A DNA stretch of 64,000 nt from JAYVYM01 sp046593925. Its GTDB lineage: Bacteria > Actinomycetota > Actinomycetes > Mycobacteriales > SCTD01. The stretch's first letter is position 1. Every line of letters begins with the position of its first letter. Positions 46,986-56,644 of the stretch are shown one piece after another. Below the pieces are notes generated by a model. It worked only from the letters and a program-made list of their open reading frames with translations. It had not been told where the DNA came from and did not search any database. Both the position numbers and the translations under genes were made by a program. The stretch covers positions 11,246 through 75,245 of the forward strand of contig JBKJQN010000082.1 in assembly GCA_046593925.1 (NCBI GenBank), given 5' to 3'.

Positions 46986-48611
46986 CTACACGCAGCCGGC
47001 GAGCTTGAAGCTGGCGATACGGGTGCTCCAGTTGAACGTGCCGCTGGCTTTGAGGTACTCGCTGGTGTACCAGAAGGTGCAGTCATCGACGGGGTCGACG
47101 GTCATCGCGCTGTAGTCCCCCCAGCGGGCCAGGTTCGCCAGCTGCGACCCGCCACCTTCGACGATCGAGTTTTCAGCCTGCATGGTGCTGGGCGTGTCGG
47201 TGGCGAGCCGGCCGGTGTACCGGATCGCGGGGTGGATGGTGGAGCTGGAGGCGCTGTAGCCCATCGCCATGTTGCCGGCCTTGTCCATCGCGACCGACCC
47301 CATCCACCGCGATGTGGTGGTGTCCGGGGCGAAGGTGCTCTGCTGAACCACCGTCGGGGTGGTGGCTGGCTGCTGGATCTCGTACCAGCGGACACCGTCG
47401 ACCTCAGCGCGTTTGGTCCCGCCGGTCTTGACGCTGTGGTTGACCACCAGCGACTCGTGGCCGTCGGCGAAGTGCCGGTAGGCCAGTCGGTACATCAACC
47501 GGTCGGCCAGGGAGTCCAGCTTCTGCGCTGTCCCGGACTGCGGTATGCAGGTCCGGCCGCCGCAGGCCGCGGTGAACGCCGCGACCGGCACCGACGTCGG
47601 ACCGGTCAGGGTGCTGCTGGCCGGGGTGGTGAAGTCGGCGTGGAACTTCCACAGGTTCAGCGCGTTGCTGCCGAAGTTCAGCTGGTAGTTCGGGCTGCCC
47701 GCGGGAGGGGCGGTGGTGCCGTCCAGGTCGGAGGGGAGCAGGCCACCGTAGGCGTTGCTGAGCTGGAAGCAGACCTGCACCGCGGCAGCCCCGGTGAGCA
47801 TCTTCGTCCGGTCCAGCGAGCAGGTCTTGGCGCCGGCGAAGGTGTTGCCATTAAAGATGTTGTAGGTGAGGTAGTAGCCGTCGGACCAGACCCCGAGCTT
47901 GGGGTAATCGTTGAACTGCGTGCTGCCGTAGGAGAACGCGTATCGGTTGTAGGTGCCGGTGGCGTCGGAGGTGGCGGAGACCGCCACGCACTGCAGGTAG
48001 CCGTAGGTGCTCGGGTTGGTGACCGAGAACTGGGTCAGCACCCAGCGTCCGGCGGCCTTGTCGTACTGGGCGATCGGGTCGCCGTCGTTGTTGGCTTCGC
48101 AGCCGCCACCGAACCCGGTCCACAGCGTGTTCCCGGCCTTGGGGAAACCAGGTGCGATCGCGCCGGTGCTCTTGTCGAACACCGCGAACGACTCGTTGAC
48201 CCACTGCACGTACTGCGTCGCGCCGACCGCTCCGCTGGTGTCCGGCGGCGCTGAGTTCGGCGTGAAGCCGTAGTCGCCGTTACCGACCCCGGCGAAGCTC
48301 AGCCCGTTGGTGGCGGCGATCTGGGTGGTGGTGCTGGTCTGCACGGCGGGGTCGGGGGCGCCGGTGCTCGGCGCGATCGGCAGGATCCGGCGGGGACGCT
48401 CACGCTGAACGGTGCTGCGGTGCGTGGACGGCAGGTCGCGCAGCGGCCGGGACACGTCATGGTGCGCGGCAGGGCTGACTTCGGGTTGGCCGCCGCCGCC
48501 GCCGCCGCCGCCGGCTGCCGCGGATGTGCTGGGGGAGTTGATGAACAGCACCGCCGCCGAGGCGGCCACGGACAGGGCAACAAACACGCGGAACGTACGC
48601 CGGACCGGCAT
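46986..48611 (-). CDS. Large secreted protein of unknown function
   Basis: 541 residues with a signal peptide (MPVRRTFRVFVALSVAASAA), a Gly run and a Pro/Ser/Thr-rich spacer to about residue 100. The globular part carries GNGDYGFTPNSAPPDTSGAV, QYVQWVNESFAVFDK, GDPIAQYDKAAGRWVL, SDGYYLTYN and RWGDYSAMTVDP. The repeated D-x-G/W-strand pattern suggests an extracellular beta-propeller or sialidase-like fold. Paired cysteines fit disulfide bonds outside the cell. ATG 48611 is chosen because it starts the signal peptide and follows CAGGACAGGA; an upstream frame to 48812 is unsupported. Confidence 0.78.
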   Translation of the reverse strand: MPVRRTFRVFVALSVAASAAVLFINSPSTSAAAGGGGGGGGQPEVSPAAHHDVSRPLRDLPSTHRSTVQRERPRRILPIAPSTGAPDPAVQTSTTTQIAATNGLSFAGVGNGDYGFTPNSAPPDTSGAVGATQYVQWVNESFAVFDKSTGAIAPGFPKAGNTLWTGFGGGCEANNDGDPIAQYDKAAGRWVLTQFSVTNPSTYGYLQCVAVSATSDATGTYNRYAFSYGSTQFNDYPKLGVWSDGYYLTYNIFNGNTFAGAKTCSLDRTKMLTGAAAVQVCFQLSNAYGGLLPSDLDGTTAPPAGSPNYQLNFGSNALNLWKFHADFTTPASSTLTGPTSVPVAAFTAACGGRTCIPQSGTAQKLDSLADRLMYRLAYRHFADGHESLVVNHSVKTGGTKRAEVDGVRWYEIQQPATTPTVVQQSTFAPDTTTSRWMGSVAMDKAGNMAMGYSASSSTIHPAIRYTGRLATDTPSTMQAENSIVEGGGSQLANLARWGDYSAMTVDPVDDCTFWYTSEYLKASGTFNWSTRIASFKLAGCV

Positions 48612-49455
48612 GGGGTGTCCTGTCCTGAGAAGGGATGTCCGCACCGTAGACCTGTCGGGGCGCTGGGGAACGGCTCGCGCACTGCCGCCCCGGTGCGCCC
48701 AGGCGCGGCCCGCCGCCCCTGGGCGTTCGACGGGCGCGAGTGGCGGAACATTTCTGCGTCGAGCCGGTGCGGCGCAGGGCGACCGTCCCACATCGCCCTC
48801 ACCGCAGCCCACGTCGAGCGCCCGGCCGGGCGGCCCGATTCATTGGCGCCGCAGGCGTGGCGTGACCCCCGAGATGCGCTCCCGACTGATGGAACCGCAG
48901 CCCGGGCAGCTCGATGTCGACACCGACGTGACGAACGACATCGCGGTCGGCTGGGCACGGCTGCGCCTGGACCGGACAGGGCTGCTCGCGCTGCACGCCT
49001 GCCCGTACGCCCCGGGCCCGGAGCTGCCCACCGAGCCCGGCTTCCGCACCGAGGTTGCAGCGCGCCGAGCCTGTCCGCCGGACGAGGTGCGGCAGGCGGG
49101 CAGGTCGTCAACCGGCCGGAAGGTGTCGCGCAGCCAGCCGAGGAGTGCCGCGACGGCGCGCTGTACGTCCTGGGGATGCGCGGCGTCACGAGCATCGCCT
49201 GGGCGCTGCTCACGAGCCCGTCCATCGTGGCATCGCCGTTGCCTCCTACCGGTACGCCCGGCCCGGTAGGAGGCGTGGCGTGGGTGCTCGACAGCTCCTC
49301 GGTGCCGTCGACTGGCGCCGGCGCCGGGGCGAGTCGTGGCAGCCGCGGGCCGGGGCGCCGCCGGTGCGCGGGGCCACCGGCATCGACCGCGACGCGGTCT
49401 TCCTCGTCCCGGTGCGCCCCGGTCCGGACGGCGCGCGAGCGTGCCGTCAAACGGC
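48612..49455. other. 844-bp region without an intact gene
   Basis: It contains the promoter region of the secreted protein (TACGGT on the minus strand near 48640) and, on the plus strand, a short open segment around 48862-49053 (VTPEMRSRLMEPQPGQLDVD then GWARLRLDRTGLLALHACPY) that may be a relic of unknown origin. A 12-bp perfect hairpin lies at 49241-49252/49263-49274 without a T-tract. Long open frames on both strands are high-G+C noise without motifs. Confidence 0.4.
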
Positions 49456-51336
49456 TCAGCCGGCCAGCCCCCGCAGGAAGGCGGCGGCCAGCGGCGCGGC
49501 GACGGTCCCGCCGAAGCCGCCGTCCTCGACGAGCACCGCGAAGGCGACATCGCCCTGGTAGCCGGCGAACCACGCGTGTGTACGCGGCGGGACCTGCACC
49601 CCGAACTCCCCGGTGCCGGTCTTGCCGCCGACCGGGCCGCCGGGCACCCCGCCGAGCGCGGTGCCGGTGCCGGACGTGACCACCAGCCGGGTCAGCTCCT
49701 GCAGGACAGCGGCCTGTGGCAGCGCCGGCCCTGGGGACGCCGCTGGGCTCGCGGCGAGCAGCCGCGGCAGGTGCAGCTGCCCGCTCGCGACGGTGGCCGC
49801 GCTGACCGCGACCGCCAGCGGGCTGGCCAGCACCTTGCCTTGGCCGATCATGTCGGCGGCGTGCTCGACCGGATCCTGCGAGGCCGGGACGTCGCCCCCG
49901 CTCGCTCCGACCCCCAGGTCGTACGCCGAATAGCCGACGTCGGTGGCGGCCTGCTGCAGCTGCGCCCCGCTGACCCGGCCGGCGCTGCCGATGAACGCGG
50001 TGTTGCAGGACTTCGCGAAGTCGGTACGGAACGGCGCGTCGCCGAGCTGCTCGGCCTCGGCGTTCTTGAACTGCCGGCCCGACACCGTGACCGTCGCCGG
50101 GCAGGCGACCGTCTCATCCGCCGTCAGCCCCTGCCGCAGCAGCGCCAGGGTCGAGGCGATCTTGAACGTGGAGCCCGGCGGGTAGCGGCCGGTGAGCGCG
50201 CGGTCGGCGCCCGGCCCGTCCGGGCCCGCGTTGGCGACGGCGAGCACGTCACCCGTGCTGGGCTGCAGGACGACCAGCGCTGCGGCCTTGCCGGCAGGCG
50301 CGCCCGCAACCGCGGCGTCGGCGACCTGCTGTACCCGCGGGTCCAGGGTGAGCTGCACGGCCGTCCCCGGCACCGGCGCCGTCGTCTGCAGTACCTGCGC
50401 CGCTGCGCCCTGCGCGTCTACCGACTCGACGACCAGCCCGGGGGTCCCGCCGAGCTGGGTGTCGAACTGGCGCTGCAGCCCGGACAGCCCGACGCTCTGC
50501 TCTCCCCGCACCCGGCCACCGCTCGCCGCAACGAGCTCGGCGGTGGCCGGCCCCACACTGCCGAGCAGTGCGCGGGCGAAGGCGGTCGTGGGGGCCAGCT
50601 GGCGTACGCCCTCCCGCAGCACGACTCCCGCGATCGGGCGCAGCCGGTCGCGCAGGGCGTCGTACGCGTCACGGCGCAGCGTCACGACCTCGACGAACGC
50701 GTCGGGCGCCGCGGCCTTCGCCCGGGTCAGCAGCCCGGCGGCGTCCACGGTCGTCACGGCGGCGACCTGCCGCACGGTCGCAGCGAGGTCGGGGGACCTC
50801 GACGGCTGCAGGCCGACGGTCACGACCGGCCGGTCGGTGACGATCGCTGCACCCGCGCGGTCGGTGACGGGTGCCCGTGGTGCCTGCAGGACCCGGGACC
50901 GGAGCACCCGGCCGGGCCCGAGCGACGGGTGCACCACGGCGGGCGCCAGGACCGGCCGCCACACGTCGCCGGTCCGGCGCAGGGCCAGTCGGGCGGCGTA
51001 CTGCCACGGCACGCCCAGCTCCCACCGCACGTCGAGGTCGGCGGTCGCGCTGCCGCCCTGACGCGTCACCGTCCGCACCGAGACCTGCGCCGGCCGGTCG
51101 TCGGGGGCCGGCGTCAGGCCGGCGGTGAACGCCGCGACCTGTCCGGCCGGGTCCGCGCCACTCGAGGGATCCCAGCCCAGCGTGGCCAGCGTGCCACCGG
51201 TCCAGGCGGCGGCGAACGCCTGCGCAGCCCGGGTGTCACCGTCGTCGGGACCGCCGAGCAGCCGGGGCAGCTGCCATACCGCGAGGGCCAGCACGGCGGC
51301 GACAGCGACGCCGCCCACGACGACGCGACGGCGCAC
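49456..51336 (-). CDS. Penicillin-binding protein (class B transpeptidase, MecA-N/NTF2-like)
   Basis: 626 residues. A membrane anchor (residues 1-27) is followed by an NTF2-like N-terminal domain (TRAAQAFAAAWTGGTLATL), a dimerisation domain and the transpeptidase domain with SxxK at S389-K392 (GSTFKIAS), SxN at S443-N445 (KSCNTAF) and KTG at 572-574. It cross-links peptidoglycan outside the membrane. The arrangement is like PBP2a/PbpA-type proteins of actinobacteria. The GTG start follows AAGGAG. No cell-division genes are adjacent. Confidence 0.92.
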   Translation of the reverse strand: MRRRVVVGGVAVAAVLALAVWQLPRLLGGPDDGDTRAAQAFAAAWTGGTLATLGWDPSSGADPAGQVAAFTAGLTPAPDDRPAQVSVRTVTRQGGSATADLDVRWELGVPWQYAARLALRRTGDVWRPVLAPAVVHPSLGPGRVLRSRVLQAPRAPVTDRAGAAIVTDRPVVTVGLQPSRSPDLAATVRQVAAVTTVDAAGLLTRAKAAAPDAFVEVVTLRRDAYDALRDRLRPIAGVVLREGVRQLAPTTAFARALLGSVGPATAELVAASGGRVRGEQSVGLSGLQRQFDTQLGGTPGLVVESVDAQGAAAQVLQTTAPVPGTAVQLTLDPRVQQVADAAVAGAPAGKAAALVVLQPSTGDVLAVANAGPDGPGADRALTGRYPPGSTFKIASTLALLRQGLTADETVACPATVTVSGRQFKNAEAEQLGDAPFRTDFAKSCNTAFIGSAGRVSGAQLQQAATDVGYSAYDLGVGASGGDVPASQDPVEHAADMIGQGKVLASPLAVAVSAATVASGQLHLPRLLAASPAASPGPALPQAAVLQELTRLVVTSGTGTALGGVPGGPVGGKTGTGEFGVQVPPRTHAWFAGYQGDVAFAVLVEDGGFGGTVAAPLAAAFLRGLAG

Positions 51337-51491
51337 GGACGCTCCTTGGCTGGCGAGGATGGGCGGTACGTCCCTACTCGACCATGGCTGACGACCTTTG
51401 GCCCTCGGTTGCTTGCCCGGTGCGTCCGGCCCGTGGCAGCATCCGGCCGGTCCGAGGGCCCTGCCGCGACCCTCCCCAGCTGAGGATGTCG

Positions 51492-52538
51492 ATGACCGTC
51501 GAGGACCCGTACTACTCCAGTGCCGTGCACGGACCGTACGAGCTCGCCGAGGTCGGCGACCTGGTCCTGGAGGACGGCGCCACGCTGCGGGGCTGCCAGC
51601 TGGCCTACCAGACGCTCGGCGAGCTGAACGCCGCCAAGGACAACGCGGTTCTGGTCACCAGCTGGTACTCCGGCAACCACAGCGTCATGCGCGACACCTA
51701 CGTCGGCGAGGGGCGGGCGATCGACCCGGCCCGGCACTTCGTCGTGCTGGTCAACCAGATCGGCAGCGGTCTGGGCAGCTCGCCGCACTCCGTTTCCGGC
51801 CCGTACGGCCGGGGCGGCTTTCCGCACGTACGGATCGGCGACGACGTCGTGGCGCAGGAGCGGCTACTGCGCGAGGTGCTCGGCGTCGAGCAGCTGGCCC
51901 TGGTATTCGGCGGCTCGATGGGGGCGCAGCAGACCTACGAGTGGGCGGTGCGCTTCCCCGACCGGGTGCAGCGGGCCGCAGCCCTCGCCGGTACAGCCAA
52001 GGCGTACGAGCACTGCAAGATCTTCGGGCAGACGCTGGTGGAGTCGCTGCGCTCCGATCCGGGGTACGCCGACGGCTGGTACCCGGTGGGGACCGGCCGC
52101 GAGGGGCTGCAGCGCCACGCGACGCTGTTCGCGCTGCACGCGCTGTCCAACGACTTCTGGACCCACGAGCACTGGCGCGCGCTGGGCTTCAGCTCGCCGC
52201 AGGACTTCCGGATCGGCTTTCTGGGGGCCTACTTCGCCCCGATGGACCCCGGTAATCTGCTGTGCCAGGGCTGGAAGTGGCAGCACGGCGACGTCAGCCG
52301 GCACACCGGCGGCGACCTGGCGGCGGCGCTCGGGCGCATCACCGCCAAGACATTTGTAATGCCGATCAGCACCGACCTGTTCTTCCCCGTCCCGGACTGC
52401 GCCGCCGAGCAGGCGCTGATCCCGGGTAGCGAGCTGCGCGTCATCGAGGACGTCCACGGCCACGCGGCGCTGTTCGGGCTGTCCCCGGACTACGGCACGC
52501 AGGTCGACGCCGCGCTGAAGGAACTGCTGGAAACCTGA
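51492..52538 (+). CDS. MetX-like alpha/beta hydrolase (homoserine O-acetyltransferase family)
   Basis: 348 residues of the homoserine acetyltransferase-like branch: LAYQTLGELNAAKDNAVLV, TSWYSGNHS, NQIGSGLGSSPHS, and the nucleophile elbow FGGSMGAQQTYEW (S142), with a late acidic residue (ISTDLFFP) and histidine in DVHGHAALFG. True MetX motifs for homoserine binding are not obvious, so it may hydrolyse another ester. ATG 51492 has GAGG six bases upstream; ATG 51486 is an alternative. Confidence 0.85.
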   Translation: MTVEDPYYSSAVHGPYELAEVGDLVLEDGATLRGCQLAYQTLGELNAAKDNAVLVTSWYSGNHSVMRDTYVGEGRAIDPARHFVVLVNQIGSGLGSSPHSVSGPYGRGGFPHVRIGDDVVAQERLLREVLGVEQLALVFGGSMGAQQTYEWAVRFPDRVQRAAALAGTAKAYEHCKIFGQTLVESLRSDPGYADGWYPVGTGREGLQRHATLFALHALSNDFWTHEHWRALGFSSPQDFRIGFLGAYFAPMDPGNLLCQGWKWQHGDVSRHTGGDLAAALGRITAKTFVMPISTDLFFPVPDCAAEQALIPGSELRVIEDVHGHAALFGLSPDYGTQVDAALKELLET

Positions 52539-52555
52539 GCTAGGCCCAATACCGC

Positions 52556-53191
52556 TCAGTGAGGTGGGAGCAGACGCGACGACGGCGCACCGACCGGCAG
52601 GTCCAGCAGCGCGTGCGTCGCGTCTCGCACGTCGTGCAGCTCGACGTGCTCGAGCAGCACCAGTTCGGCGGCCGGCGGCCACAGCACCGCCCACAGCCAG
52701 ACGCCGAGGGCCTCGCCGACGAAGGCCACCCGGTCGTCTGCCGACGAGACCCGCCACAGCGCCGTCGGGTGGCCGGCGGCCAGCACCTTGGCGTCGGGGG
52801 CGCCCTGGACGAAGGTGCCGGCGTCCAGACCGTCGGTGCCGGCCAGGTGCGCGCCGAGCCCGGTCCCCGGCTCCTCGGCCACCAGCACGAGGTCGGCAGG
52901 ACCACCCAGCGGCGACGGCCCGCTGAACGCGACGGCGGTGGCGCGGGCCCCGTGCCGTTCGTCGCCGGCCCGAGCCAGGCCCGCCAGAGTCCAGCCGGGC
53001 AGCAGTGGCAGCGGGGACCAGACCGGCACGTCGGCGTGCCGCGCGAGCTGCCGGGCGCCCTCGGCGCTGGCCCGGGCGACCGGGGCGTACGGCGCCACCG
53101 AGCCGTGTACCGGACACTCCCAGTCGCTGGACATCAGCCCCGGCGCCCGCAGCGGACCGGTACAACGGGGACACGCCAGGGCGATGGTCAC
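52556..53191 (-). CDS. DUF6758-like conserved protein with zinc-ribbon N-terminus
   Basis: 211 residues. The N-terminus has a probable zinc knuckle, LACPRCTGPL ... DWECPVHG, then a domain of strands with WALWPP-like aromatic segments (ALGVWLWAVLWPPAAELVLL). It fits a conserved actinobacterial family of unknown function (DUF6758). The GTG at 53191 starts directly before the zinc knuckle. Convergent with the MetX-like gene and codirectional with MaoC upstream. Confidence 0.78.
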   Translation of the reverse strand: MTIALACPRCTGPLRAPGLMSSDWECPVHGSVAPYAPVARASAEGARQLARHADVPVWSPLPLLPGWTLAGLARAGDERHGARATAVAFSGPSPLGGPADLVLVAEEPGTGLGAHLAGTDGLDAGTFVQGAPDAKVLAAGHPTALWRVSSADDRVAFVGEALGVWLWAVLWPPAAELVLLEHVELHDVRDATHALLDLPVGAPSSRLLPPH

Positions 53192-53227
53192 GCCTGACGG
53201 TCCCTCGCGTCCCGGCAGCGGTCAAGG

Positions 53228-53743
53228 TCAGGCCTTCTGCGCGGGCTCCTGCAGCTCGGGTCGGCCGGGGAACTCGCCGCCGGTCGTCTCGGCGTACACC
53301 CGCTTGGGGACCATCACCTTTCGCCGGAAGATGCAGATGAGCACGCCGTCCTGGTTGCACCCCTTGGTCTCGACGTACACCACGCCGCGGTCGTCCTTGC
53401 TCCGGCTCTCGGTCTTGTCGAGCACCTCGGTCTGGCCGTACACCGTGTCGCCGTGGAAGGTCGGGAAGACATGCTTGAGCGACTCGACCTCGAGGTTGGC
53501 GATCGCCCGGCCGGAGACGTCGGCCACCGACATGCCCAGCAGCAGCGAGTAGATGTAGTTGCCGACCACGACGTTGCGGCCCTGCTGGGTGGTCGCCGCG
53601 TAGTTGGCGTCCAGGTGCAGCGGGTGGTGGTTCATCGTCAGCAGGCAGAACAGGTGGTCGTCGTACTCGGTGACGGTCTTGCCGGGCCAGTGCTTGTAAA
53701 CCGCACCGATCTCGAACTCCTCGTAGTACCGGCCGAACTGCAC
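53228..53743 (-). CDS. MaoC family dehydratase (hot-dog fold)
   Basis: 171 residues: YYEEFEIGAVYKHWPGKTVT, the hydratase motif LLTMNHHPLHLDANYAATT (catalytic Asp/His region), and VFPTFHGDTVYGQTEVLDK. MaoC hydratases act on enoyl-CoA or mesaconyl-CoA-type substrates. GTG 53743 has AGGAG five bases upstream, which settles the start against a longer frame to 53794. An acyl-CoA dehydrogenase lies 3 kb away on the same strand and could belong to the same pathway. Confidence 0.85.
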   Translation of the reverse strand: MQFGRYYEEFEIGAVYKHWPGKTVTEYDDHLFCLLTMNHHPLHLDANYAATTQQGRNVVVGNYIYSLLLGMSVADVSGRAIANLEVESLKHVFPTFHGDTVYGQTEVLDKTESRSKDDRGVVYVETKGCNQDGVLICIFRRKVMVPKRVYAETTGGEFPGRPELQEPAQKA

Positions 53744-53784
53744 AGGAACTCCTGTCGTAGGGGGCGTCGATCGTCCCAGCGTGC

Positions 53785-54828
53785 TCACGACCACACGACC
53801 GGGGGGCCGTGGCCGCGGGCGTCGGCGAGCACGCGCCGCCGGCCGCCCGGCCAGGTGATCAGCGTGACGGCGAAGCGGAAACGGCCGTCGCCCAGCTGGT
53901 CCGGCTCGAGTGAGAGCCGAGCGAGCGGCGCCCGCGGCGTGGCCCGGGCGCCGGCCTCGTCCAGCAGGCGGAGCAGCGCGGCCCGCTCGTCGGGCGCGAG
54001 GTACTGCCAGACGACGCTGTGCCAGACGACCGTGGCGACCCCGAGCACCGGGTGCGCGAGCTCGCGCGCCAGGAACTGCGACGCGGGCAGCGCCTCGACG
54101 ACAGCGGGCACCCGGGCCGCCACGTCCAGCCCTCTTCGTAGCCGCTCGAAGCGCTCGACCTGGTCGGCCCAGACGTACGAGGTGAGCGTCAACCGGTCAT
54201 GGGTCGACGCCGGGTCCAGCGGCGCGGGGTCGCAGCCGCGGCGCTCGGCTATCACCAGCGGCACCTGCGGCGGCAGCCGGCCGGACCACGGCTCGTGCAG
54301 CCGGACCGGGCTGGCCGGGTCGCCGAGCACCGTTTCGCCGACCTCGTAGGCGAACGCGTCGACCCGCAGGTTGAGCCCGGCACTCGCGCCGACCTCCAGC
54401 AGCCTGATCGGCAAGCCGGTGTCGTGGGCGACGTGCAGCAGCCCGCCGTACAGCGCGGCACTGCGGCCCACCTCGTTGGTCTGCACGGGGGCGCCCACCA
54501 GCTCGACAAGCCGCGGCTCGTCGGACACCAGCTCCCGGGCCGCCCCCCACGCCCCCGCCGGCGGGGCCGTACCGCCGACGCTCGGGTAGTGCAGCGCGAG
54601 CGCGGGGGCCTGCCGTTCGAGGACCAGCCGGTGCAGCGCGCCGACGAAGCGTAGCGACGGCACGGTACCGGGCCGGTCGGCCTCGAGTGGCGCGAGCAGG
54701 TCGCGGACCGGCCCGGGACGGCCGATCTCGGCGGCGGCGCCGTGCAGCAGCGCAGCGGTCAGCGGGCTGCCGTGCAGCCGGCACTGCTCGGCCTGCAGCC
54801 GGAACCGCTCGTCCAGTGGCCGGCTCAT
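53785..54828 (-). CDS. DUF2332 family protein
   Basis: 347 residues matching the actinobacterial DUF2332 family: ERFRLQAEQCRLHGSPLTAA at the start, TNEVGRSAALYGGLLHVA, LLEVGASAGLNLRVDAFAYE and VVWHSVVWQYLAPDER. The LLEVGASAGLNL segment resembles the SAM-binding loop of methyltransferases, but no function is established. Its ATG overlaps the SUFU-domain gene stop by four bases, so both are translated together. Confidence 0.87.
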   Translation of the reverse strand: MSRPLDERFRLQAEQCRLHGSPLTAALLHGAAAEIGRPGPVRDLLAPLEADRPGTVPSLRFVGALHRLVLERQAPALALHYPSVGGTAPPAGAWGAARELVSDEPRLVELVGAPVQTNEVGRSAALYGGLLHVAHDTGLPIRLLEVGASAGLNLRVDAFAYEVGETVLGDPASPVRLHEPWSGRLPPQVPLVIAERRGCDPAPLDPASTHDRLTLTSYVWADQVERFERLRRGLDVAARVPAVVEALPASQFLARELAHPVLGVATVVWHSVVWQYLAPDERAALLRLLDEAGARATPRAPLARLSLEPDQLGDGRFRFAVTLITWPGGRRRVLADARGHGPPVVWS

Positions 54829-55421
54829 GCGGGGCGTTCCAGCGGCACCTGATTGCGGTAGGCGTCGCGCAGGTCGGTGCCGTGCCGCAGCCAGAGCGCC
54901 TCGAGGGCCTGCGCGCCGTGCACCCGCTTGAAGGCCGCCTCGCCCGGTGTCATCGGCAGCATCGGCAGGAAGCGCACCGGTTCCTCATCTTCGTCGAACA
55001 CCAGGTCCGGTACGAGCCCGCCCGGCTCGCCGACGAGCACCGCGGTGAACGGGCCCCCTTCCCAGAGCGGCTGGCCGAGGTCGAGCCCGGCGCCCGGGGC
55101 GACGACGACGCTCTCGACGGCCGGGCTCGCGGCCAGCACGGCGAGCCGGCGCAGCACGGTGTCGTGCAGGTCGCGTATCGACAGCACCAGCTCGGCGCGG
55201 GGCCCGTGCTGAGCGACCAGGTCGGCCCCCGGGTCACCCATCGGGTGCCGGCTCATGCCGAGCGAGGCGTACCGCACCAGCCCCTCCGGGTCGGGCCCGA
55301 ACCGCAGGACGTCGATGCGCTCGGTGCCGAGGAAGCTGACGCCGGCCCGGCCGCTGTCTTCGCCGAACACGCTGAGCAGCTGAGCCTCGACGAGCAGCAG
55401 CACCTGTTCGCCGGACACCAC
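54825..55421 (-). CDS. Suppressor-of-fused (SUFU) domain protein
   Basis: 198 residues with the bacterial SUFU fold: YASLGMSRHPMGDPGADL, RAELVLSIRD, FLPMLPMTPGEAAFKRVHG and a C-terminal helix. Bacterial members are often linked to toxin immunity or to proteins of unknown role; no toxin gene is visible nearby. The gene is coupled to DUF2332 through an ATGA overlap. Confidence 0.83.
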   Translation of the reverse strand: MVSGEQVLLLVEAQLLSVFGEDSGRAGVSFLGTERIDVLRFGPDPEGLVRYASLGMSRHPMGDPGADLVAQHGPRAELVLSIRDLHDTVLRRLAVLAASPAVESVVVAPGAGLDLGQPLWEGGPFTAVLVGEPGGLVPDLVFDEDEEPVRFLPMLPMTPGEAAFKRVHGAQALEALWLRHGTDLRDAYRNQVPLERPA

Positions 55422-55441
55422 CGCAGCCTACGGAGCGGGCG

Positions 55442-56644
55442 TCACACCAGGCAGCTGCCGGTCACCGGCGTGCCCGCCAGCCGGTCGTCGAGGAACTGCA
55501 CGGCCACACCGGAGGCCTGCGCGTTCGTTGTCAGGTGCTCGCCGGGAAAGGGCTGGAAGACCGTCGTCACGCCCTTGCGGCACCAGGTCTGGTGCAGCGT
55601 GTACGCCTGGCCGAACGGCACGATCTCGTCCGCCGCGCCGTGGTACTGGAAGACCGGCACCCGTGGCAGCAGCGCCTTCGTGGTCAAGGTGTTGTCCGCG
55701 AGGACCTTCGCGACCGACGGGATCGCCTCGAACTGCGCCACCGTCTCGCCGCCCTTGAGGTACTGCGAGATGTCTTTGCCGGCGTACGTCGTCAACGACT
55801 CGGTGGTGCACTGGGTGTTGACGGCCGCCAGCACCGCCGTACCGGCTGCGTTGAGGTGCTCCGCGATCGGGAACTGCCGCGGGTAGGCGGCCCCGAAGCC
55901 CGAGGTCGAGTACAGCAGGAACGCCGCACCGACGTTGCCATTCAGCGAGTCGCCGACGGCTTTCGAGTCGGCGGGGACGCCGCCGGAGGCGTCGGCTACC
56001 AGCTTGAGCTCCGGGGCGTACGACGGCTGCAGCACGGTCGCCCATGCCGAGGCGCCGCCGCCCTGCGAGTAGCCCCACAGCAGCACCGGGGCGGTCGTCG
56101 CCGCCTCGGTGCCGGTCAGCCGCTGTGCCGCACGCACCCCGTCGAGAACGGCGTGGCCCTCGGAGCGGCCAACGACGTACGTCGCGCGGCTGCCGGTGGT
56201 GTAGCCCTCGTAGTCGGTGACGGTGACGACCCAACCCTTCTGCAGGGCCTGCACGATGTTGCTGTTCTCGTACTCCGAGCCGGCGACCAGCTGCTTGGAG
56301 GGGGCGCACTGCGGGCCCGGGCCCTGCGTACCGACAGCGAAGCCCACGACCGGACGCGGACCGGTGCCGGTCCAGACCGCGGTCGGTGTCAGCACCGTCC
56401 CGGTGACGGCCAGGTCGGCGCCCGAGGTGGTCCGCGAGTGGTACATCACCGTCCAGGCCCTCGCCGCCGGAGCACCGGCGCCGAGGTTGACCGCGGCGCT
56501 GCGGGAGCGGATCACCGCGCCCGGTGCCCCGGCCGGCAGCGGCGAAGGGGCGCGGTAGAAGTCGGCAACCTGGGCCTGGGCGTGCACCGGCACGGCGACG
56601 GTAGCCAACAGGAGCGGGGCGGCGAGCAGCAGGCGTAGGCGCAT
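55442..56644 (-). CDS. Secreted lipase (LIP family alpha/beta hydrolase)
   Basis: 400 residues. The signal peptide MRLRLLLAAPLLLATVAVPV is followed by a likely cleavage after HAQA. Mature motifs are YEGYTTGSRATYVVGRSEGH, the nucleophile elbow LLWGYSQGGGASAWA (S193), QYHGAADEIVPF (Asp) and PFPGEHLTTNA (His). These match the LIP family of secreted lipases/esterases, as in mycobacterial and fungal enzymes. ATG 56644 follows GAGG. Repeat copy B lies in the gap between this gene and the acyl-CoA dehydrogenase gene. Confidence 0.88.
   Translation of the reverse strand: MRLRLLLAAPLLLATVAVPVHAQAQVADFYRAPSPLPAGAPGAVIRSRSAAVNLGAGAPAARAWTVMYHSRTTSGADLAVTGTVLTPTAVWTGTGPRPVVGFAVGTQGPGPQCAPSKQLVAGSEYENSNIVQALQKGWVVTVTDYEGYTTGSRATYVVGRSEGHAVLDGVRAAQRLTGTEAATTAPVLLWGYSQGGGASAWATVLQPSYAPELKLVADASGGVPADSKAVGDSLNGNVGAAFLLYSTSGFGAAYPRQFPIAEHLNAAGTAVLAAVNTQCTTESLTTYAGKDISQYLKGGETVAQFEAIPSVAKVLADNTLTTKALLPRVPVFQYHGAADEIVPFGQAYTLHQTWCRKGVTTVFQPFPGEHLTTNAQASGVAVQFLDDRLAGTPVTGSCLV

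Noticed and set aside
49241..49274. 12-bp hairpin as terminator of the penicillin-binding protein gene
   Set aside because: It lies about 180 bases after the stop and has no T-tract in either direction.
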